Under the pieces are notes generated by a model. That model had not been told where the DNA came from. It did not search any database and was given only the letters and a program-made list of their open reading frames with translations. Below are positions 63,526-64,000 of a stretch of DNA of 64,000 bases, piece after piece (the first letter of the stretch is position 1; each line of letters opens with the position of its first letter). The position numbers were made by a program, and so were the translations under genes. Source of the stretch: G963665085 sp963665085 (GTDB lineage Bacteria > Bacteroidota > Bacteroidia > Bacteroidales > JAAAOM01); contig CAXXXS010000001.1 of NCBI GenBank assembly GCA_963665085.2, positions 2,418,001-2,482,000 of the forward strand. Direction: 5' to 3'.

Positions 63526-64000
63526 ATGTCAAAAGTATTAGCATATATAGGCTATTTTTTTATTTGGATGTTATCTTTATTGCCACTAAGGGGACTTTAT
63601 GTTTTTTCAGATTTTTTGTATTTTATTAATGCCAATTTTATTAAGTACAGGCAAAAGGTAGTTCTAAAAAATCTACGTAATTCTTTTCCTGAAAAATCAG
63701 AAGCAGAGATTGTTGAGATTAAAAATAAGTTCTACCATCATTTGTGTGATTTCCTGATAGAATCTATAAAAATGATCTCGATATCCAAAAAAAATCTTGA
63801 CAAGCATTATAAATATAGCGATATAGAATTAGTACAACAGCTGCAGAAAGAAGGGAAAAATATCTCAATAATTTCAGGGCATTATGGAAATTGGGAATGG
63901 TCTTTTCGTTTTCCTCTTTTTGTGAATAATGACTTCCTGGTAATTTATCAACCTTTAAAAAATAAGTGGGTAGATAAGCTTTTTGTTAAAGTGAGGTCTA
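63526..64000 (+). CDS. Lipid A biosynthesis acyltransferase, start only
   Basis: An open frame of 158 codons runs off the right edge. It starts MSKVLAYIGYFFIWML, with a membrane-anchor helix and the early FSDFLYFINANFIKYRQKVV stretch. The acyltransferase motif HYGNWEWSF (His-x4-acidic type) follows near residue 126. The family adds a secondary acyl chain to lipid A precursors at the inner membrane. The C-terminal part is not in the window. It begins one base after the suhB stop, so the two are translated from one message. Confidence 0.9.
   Translation, partial: MSKVLAYIGYFFIWMLSLLPLRGLYVFSDFLYFINANFIKYRQKVVLKNLRNSFPEKSEAEIVEIKNKFYHHLCDFLIESIKMISISKKNLDKHYKYSDIELVQQLQKEGKNISIISGHYGNWEWSFRFPLFVNNDFLVIYQPLKNKWVDKLFVKVRS

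Noticed and set aside
1..64000. CRISPR arrays, tRNA and rRNA genes
   Set aside because: I found no regularly spaced direct repeats, no tRNA-type T-loop and acceptor pairs, and no rRNA-like stretches. A dedicated tRNA scan could still find one missed by eye.

Overview
The window looks like a chromosomal stretch of a low-GC member of the Bacteroidota, probably an anaerobic or facultative, likely marine Bacteroidales/Marinilabiliales-type organism. This is inferred from gene content: a TonB receptor paired with DUF4249, a one-piece hybrid two-component regulator, head-GIN adhesin-like proteins, TPR-PD40-OmpA proteins, a Cys-type sulfatase with a radical-SAM maturase, and 2-oxoacid:ferredoxin oxidoreductase. 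Most genes follow AT-rich leaders without clear Shine-Dalgarno sites, as is usual in the phylum.

Layout. 1-3.4 kb is a decayed accessory zone: the start of an exported protein running off the left edge, a pseudogene scrap, a HigB/HigA-type toxin-antitoxin pair whose toxin has lost its ATG, and three nested palindromic repeat modules. 3.4-11.0 kb is one minus-strand operon (ECF sigma, anti-sigma, DUF4097, GIN lipoprotein, two outer-membrane proteins, TonB receptor, DUF4249 lipoprotein), probably an envelope stress or uptake module. 11.3-13.7 kb holds a YiaK-type dehydrogenase and an unknown barrel-like protein. 13.7-17.7 kb is a 1346-residue hybrid regulator. 17.9-28.3 kb is a minus-strand catabolic operon (CitMHS transporter, AtuA plus a small AtuA-like protein, secreted hydrolases, CoA-transferase A and B, thiolase), ended by a strong terminator. 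It appears to turn an esterified or keto-acid substrate into acetyl-CoA.

28.6-44.7 kb is mixed: glutamate dehydrogenase, redox proteins, a NIPSNAP protein, two Spy-like helical proteins, an unrecognised von Willebrand-like lipoprotein with a coiled-coil membrane partner, gamma carbonic anhydrase, sulfatase maturase, ankyrin lipoprotein, sulfatase, a FIST sensor-like protein, unknowns and a HAD hydrolase. 44.9-51 kb is an energy block: korA/korB followed by a 992-residue receiver-PPDK_N fusion. 51-58.3 kb contains an orphan XylF-like lipoprotein, rhomboid protease, holA, an HsdR-N nuclease-like protein, a GNAT acetyltransferase and two related PD40 envelope proteins. 58.5-64 kb is a plus-strand run of phoH, sixA-like, ppk1, inositol monophosphatase and the start of a lipid A acyltransferase.

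The best candidates for undescribed biology are the receiver-PPDK_N fusion beside korAB, the AtuA/CoA-transferase catabolic operon, the von Willebrand-like lipoprotein/coiled-coil pair, and the sigma-GIN-TonB operon. I saw no tRNA, rRNA, CRISPR array or intact insertion sequence.
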